Positions 62,118 to 64,000 of a stretch of 64,000 nucleotides of DNA are shown here, one piece after another (the stretch's first letter is position 1; every line of letters begins with the position of its first letter). A program made the translations under genes and the position numbers. A model generated the notes under the pieces. That model was given only the letters and a program-made list of their open reading frames with translations. It searched no databases and was not told the DNA's origin. The DNA is from Roseovarius sp. A-2 (GTDB lineage: Bacteria > Pseudomonadota > Alphaproteobacteria > Rhodobacterales > Rhodobacteraceae), in contig NZ_BDIY01000010.1 in NCBI RefSeq assembly GCF_002072155.1, positions 62,001 through 126,000 of the forward strand, written 5' to 3'.

Positions 62118-62432
62118 ATGCGGCAAAGCGCATATACACGCGTCATGCAAGAGATATTGGACGCCCTTTGTGATTCGACCCGCCGTGCGGCCCTCGCCAT
62201 CCTTTGGGATGGGGGCGAGCATTGCGTTTGCGAATTGATGGAACGGCTCGATGCGAGCCAAAGCCGCATGTCGCGACACATGAAGATGTTGCGCGAAGCT
62301 GGTCTGGTTGTTGACCGGCGCGATGCGCAATGGGTCAGGTATCGGCAAAACCCTGATATCCCTACTGAAATCGCGGCCGTTCTCTCTGCCGTTTTGAACG
62401 CGGAAAAACTTTTTGAACAGGAATTGGCATGA
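62118..62432 (+). CDS. ArsR-family metal/metalloid-responsive repressor
   Basis: About 104 residues from the ATG at 62118; starts at 62097 (TTG) and 62145 are alternatives. The winged helix-turn-helix is clear (DALCDSTRRAALAILWDGG.. and ASQSRMSRHMKMLREAGLVVDRR). The CVCELMERL motif is the typical thiol site of ArsR proteins that sense arsenite or other soft metals. The stop overlaps the permease start by four bases, so they form one operon under its own control. Confidence 0.9.
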   Translation: MRQSAYTRVMQEILDALCDSTRRAALAILWDGGEHCVCELMERLDASQSRMSRHMKMLREAGLVVDRRDAQWVRYRQNPDIPTEIAAVLSAVLNAEKLFEQELA

Positions 62433-63487
62433 CGACCGAAACCCACGACATTTCTCCGAAACACCAGACGGCCGACTGGGTCTGGTATGCAGCAGTCCTT
62501 GGTGCTGCTGTCCTTGGCTGGCTGGCATACGGTCAGTTGATCCCGTTTTCCGAATGGGTCACCGCCCTGTTTCCCGTTGCCCGCGACAGTCACACCGGCG
62601 AGGCAATCGCGTTCTTCATCTATGACGTGCCCAAGGTGCTTTTGCTCCTCACGGGCATCGTCTTCGTCACGGGTGTGCTGCGCAGCTGGTTCAGCCCCGA
62701 GAAGACACGCGCAATCCTTGCGGGCAAGCGCGAGATATTTGGTTATCCTCTGGCCGCCTTACTCGGCGTGCTGACACCGTTCTGTTCCTGCTCGTCCGTG
62801 CCGCTCTTCATCGGGTTCGTCTCCGCAGGTGTTCCCTTGGGCGTGACGTTTTCGTTCCTGATTGCAGGTCCGATGGTCGGCCCTGTCGGGCTCGGGCTTC
62901 TCTATGCGCTGGTCGGGTGGAAAATCGCCACGATCTACCTTGTGTTCGGTTTTACAATTGCCACGGTCGCAGGCTACGTGATGGGCAAGATGAAGCTGGA
63001 GCGCTACCTGCAGGACTGGGTGCGCGATCTGAATGCGGGCCCTGTTGGCGACCTGCCCGAGGAGGCCGTCACATTCGTCGACAGGTTGAAGGTCGGCGCA
63101 GAGCAAATCCGCGAGATTGTCGGCAAGGTCTGGATCTGGGTGCTGGTCGGCATAGGTATCGGCGCGTTGATCCACGGCTATGTCCCCGAAGAGATGATGC
63201 TGCGGATAATGGGGGGGGAGGCATGGTGGTCGGTGCCGGCCGCGGTCGTTGTGGGAGTGCCGATGTACACCAATGCCGCGGGTGTCATTCCCATCGTCGA
63301 GGCGCTGCTCGGCAAGGGCGCCGCCCTTGGCACGACGCTCGCTTTCATGATGTCGGTGATCGCGCTGTCGCTGCCGGAAATGATCATTCTCAAACAGGTG
63401 CTGACCCTGCGTCTGATCGCGATCTTCATCGCCGTTGTCTCGGCCGGCATCCTCGCCACCGGCTATCTCTTCAACTTCCTTCTGTAA
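62429..63487 (+). CDS. Permease of the UPF0718/ArsP family
   Basis: This 352-residue inner-membrane protein has about eight hydrophobic segments and the hallmark TPFCSCSSVPLFIGF near 113 with a second half repeat (GVPMYTNAAGVIPIVEALLGKG). Members export organoarsenicals or are linked to thioredoxin-like proteins and metal tolerance. The ArsR partner upstream and the thioredoxin downstream support metal or metalloid handling. The true substrate is unknown. Confidence 0.88.
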   Translation: MTTETHDISPKHQTADWVWYAAVLGAAVLGWLAYGQLIPFSEWVTALFPVARDSHTGEAIAFFIYDVPKVLLLLTGIVFVTGVLRSWFSPEKTRAILAGKREIFGYPLAALLGVLTPFCSCSSVPLFIGFVSAGVPLGVTFSFLIAGPMVGPVGLGLLYALVGWKIATIYLVFGFTIATVAGYVMGKMKLERYLQDWVRDLNAGPVGDLPEEAVTFVDRLKVGAEQIREIVGKVWIWVLVGIGIGALIHGYVPEEMMLRIMGGEAWWSVPAAVVVGVPMYTNAAGVIPIVEALLGKGAALGTTLAFMMSVIALSLPEMIILKQVLTLRLIAIFIAVVSAGILATGYLFNFLL

Positions 63488-63522
63488 CCGACCTCATAGA
63501 TACGCACTTGAAAGGACATCCC

Positions 63523-63759
63523 GTGAAATCTGTCAAAGTCTTCGGCCCCGGCTGCAAGCGCTGTGAAACCACCGAGAAAATGGTGCGCGACGCGGCTGCG
63601 AAACTGGGCATTGATGTCGCCATCGAAAAGGTGACGGATGCCAGATCCATCGCAATAGCGGGTGTCATGTCGACACCGGGGCTCGCGGTTGATGGAAAGC
63701 TCGTCCACGCGGGTGGACTTCCCGACGAAGCCAGGCTGGAGAAATGGCTGACAGCGTGA
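63523..63759 (+). CDS. Small thioredoxin-fold protein
   Basis: This 78-residue protein starts at a GTG (63523) and opens VKSVKVFGPGCKRCETTEKM, with a CxxC redox pair at 11-14. MSTPGLAVDGKLVHAGG is the cis-Pro segment of the thioredoxin fold. It has the size of the minimal thioredoxin-like proteins often found after UPF0718 permeases. It likely serves the same metal or redox function. Confidence 0.88.
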   Translation: MKSVKVFGPGCKRCETTEKMVRDAAAKLGIDVAIEKVTDARSIAIAGVMSTPGLAVDGKLVHAGGLPDEARLEKWLTA

Positions 63760-63794
63760 GTTTGCCGGACGTCGACCTTTTTGGAGTGAAAGAC

Positions 63795-64000
63795 ATGCTT
63801 GAGTATGACGTGACCGCCCGCCGGATCGACAGTCACGGATCAGAAGCCCGTGCAAAGGATGCACGGATCGTTTTGGACACAGACATGGCGGGCCGCGACG
63901 ACGCGTTCAATCCGGCAGAAATGCTATTGGCGAGCTTGGCGGCCTGCATGCTGAAAGGGGCCGAGCGGGTGGCGCCCATGCTCGGGTTTGATCTGCGGGC
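63795..64000 (+). CDS. OsmC-family protein (3' end outside window)
   Basis: From the ATG at 63795, behind GGAG, 68 codons are visible. FNPAEMLLASLAACMLKGAERV is the OsmC/YhfA signature with the conserved Cys. OsmC proteins reduce organic hydroperoxides with a thiol pair; the second Cys lies past the window. It continues the ArsR-permease-thioredoxin operon. Confidence 0.8.
   Translation, partial: MLEYDVTARRIDSHGSEARAKDARIVLDTDMAGRDDAFNPAEMLLASLAACMLKGAERVAPMLGFDLR

Overview
The window reads as accessory DNA from an alphaproteobacterium, most likely Rhodobacteraceae. The evidence is the high-GC coding style, a repC-type plasmid initiator with a ctRNA-like antisense signal upstream, a roseobacter-type MttB/dimethylglycine dehydrogenase-like pair, and a P-type (VirB/VirD4) conjugation system. 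It looks like a conjugative plasmid, or a plasmid-derived island, with heavy insertion-sequence remodelling. No tRNA, rRNA or CRISPR array was found. All family calls are by eye from motifs, because no database search could be run.

1-24 kb: conjugation. A relaxase-like C-terminus and virD4 lie on the + strand. A compact virB1-2-3-4-(lipoprotein)-transglycosylase-B5-orf-B6-B8-B9-B10-B11 operon lies on the - strand (23080 down to 11783). Between virD4 and virB11 sits a cargo block: an eight-kilobase His-Xaa-Ser (HXS) system, a RelE-like toxin with an XRE antitoxin, and a GSU2403-like nucleotidyltransferase-fold gene. The HXS operon is hxsD-hxsB-hxsC-hxsA plus a small membrane protein and two MauG-like di-heme proteins. 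Its genes overlap end to end, so the block looks like one peptide-modification pathway: two radical SAM enzymes acting on a small exported protein with five HXS triplets, with periplasmic di-heme oxidation as a likely later step. It is the most intriguing complete system here.

24-31 kb: replication and stability. A ctRNA-like antisense signal precedes repC, with no repAB beside it. Then come an IS66 remnant, a large protein of unknown function, ccdAB, an IS6-family element, and an IS21 remnant cut by that element.

31-49 kb: a mosaic RTX/Hint region. It holds a 1726-residue RTX protein, a resolvase, an IS110 fragment, a 1305-residue protein combining a Hint (intein-like) domain with RTX repeats, an HlyC-like acyltransferase whose expected catalytic His is Tyr, small exported proteins, and a second Hint protein with a HExxH motif. 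Two 809-bp IS6-family copies that look identical flank a Tn552-like remnant and the second Hint protein. The right-hand copy has removed the N-terminus of a large ParB-like protein.

50-56 kb: island backbone. Truncated parB, three proteins of unknown function, a decayed H-NS gene, ssb, a membrane protein and a cupin.

57-64 kb: metabolic genes. A LysR regulator, a non-pyrrolysine MttB-family methyltransferase and a four-domain FAD/GcvT dehydrogenase suggest methylated-amine or betaine catabolism. An ArsR regulator, a UPF0718-type permease, a thioredoxin-like protein and an OsmC-family protein follow and run off the end.
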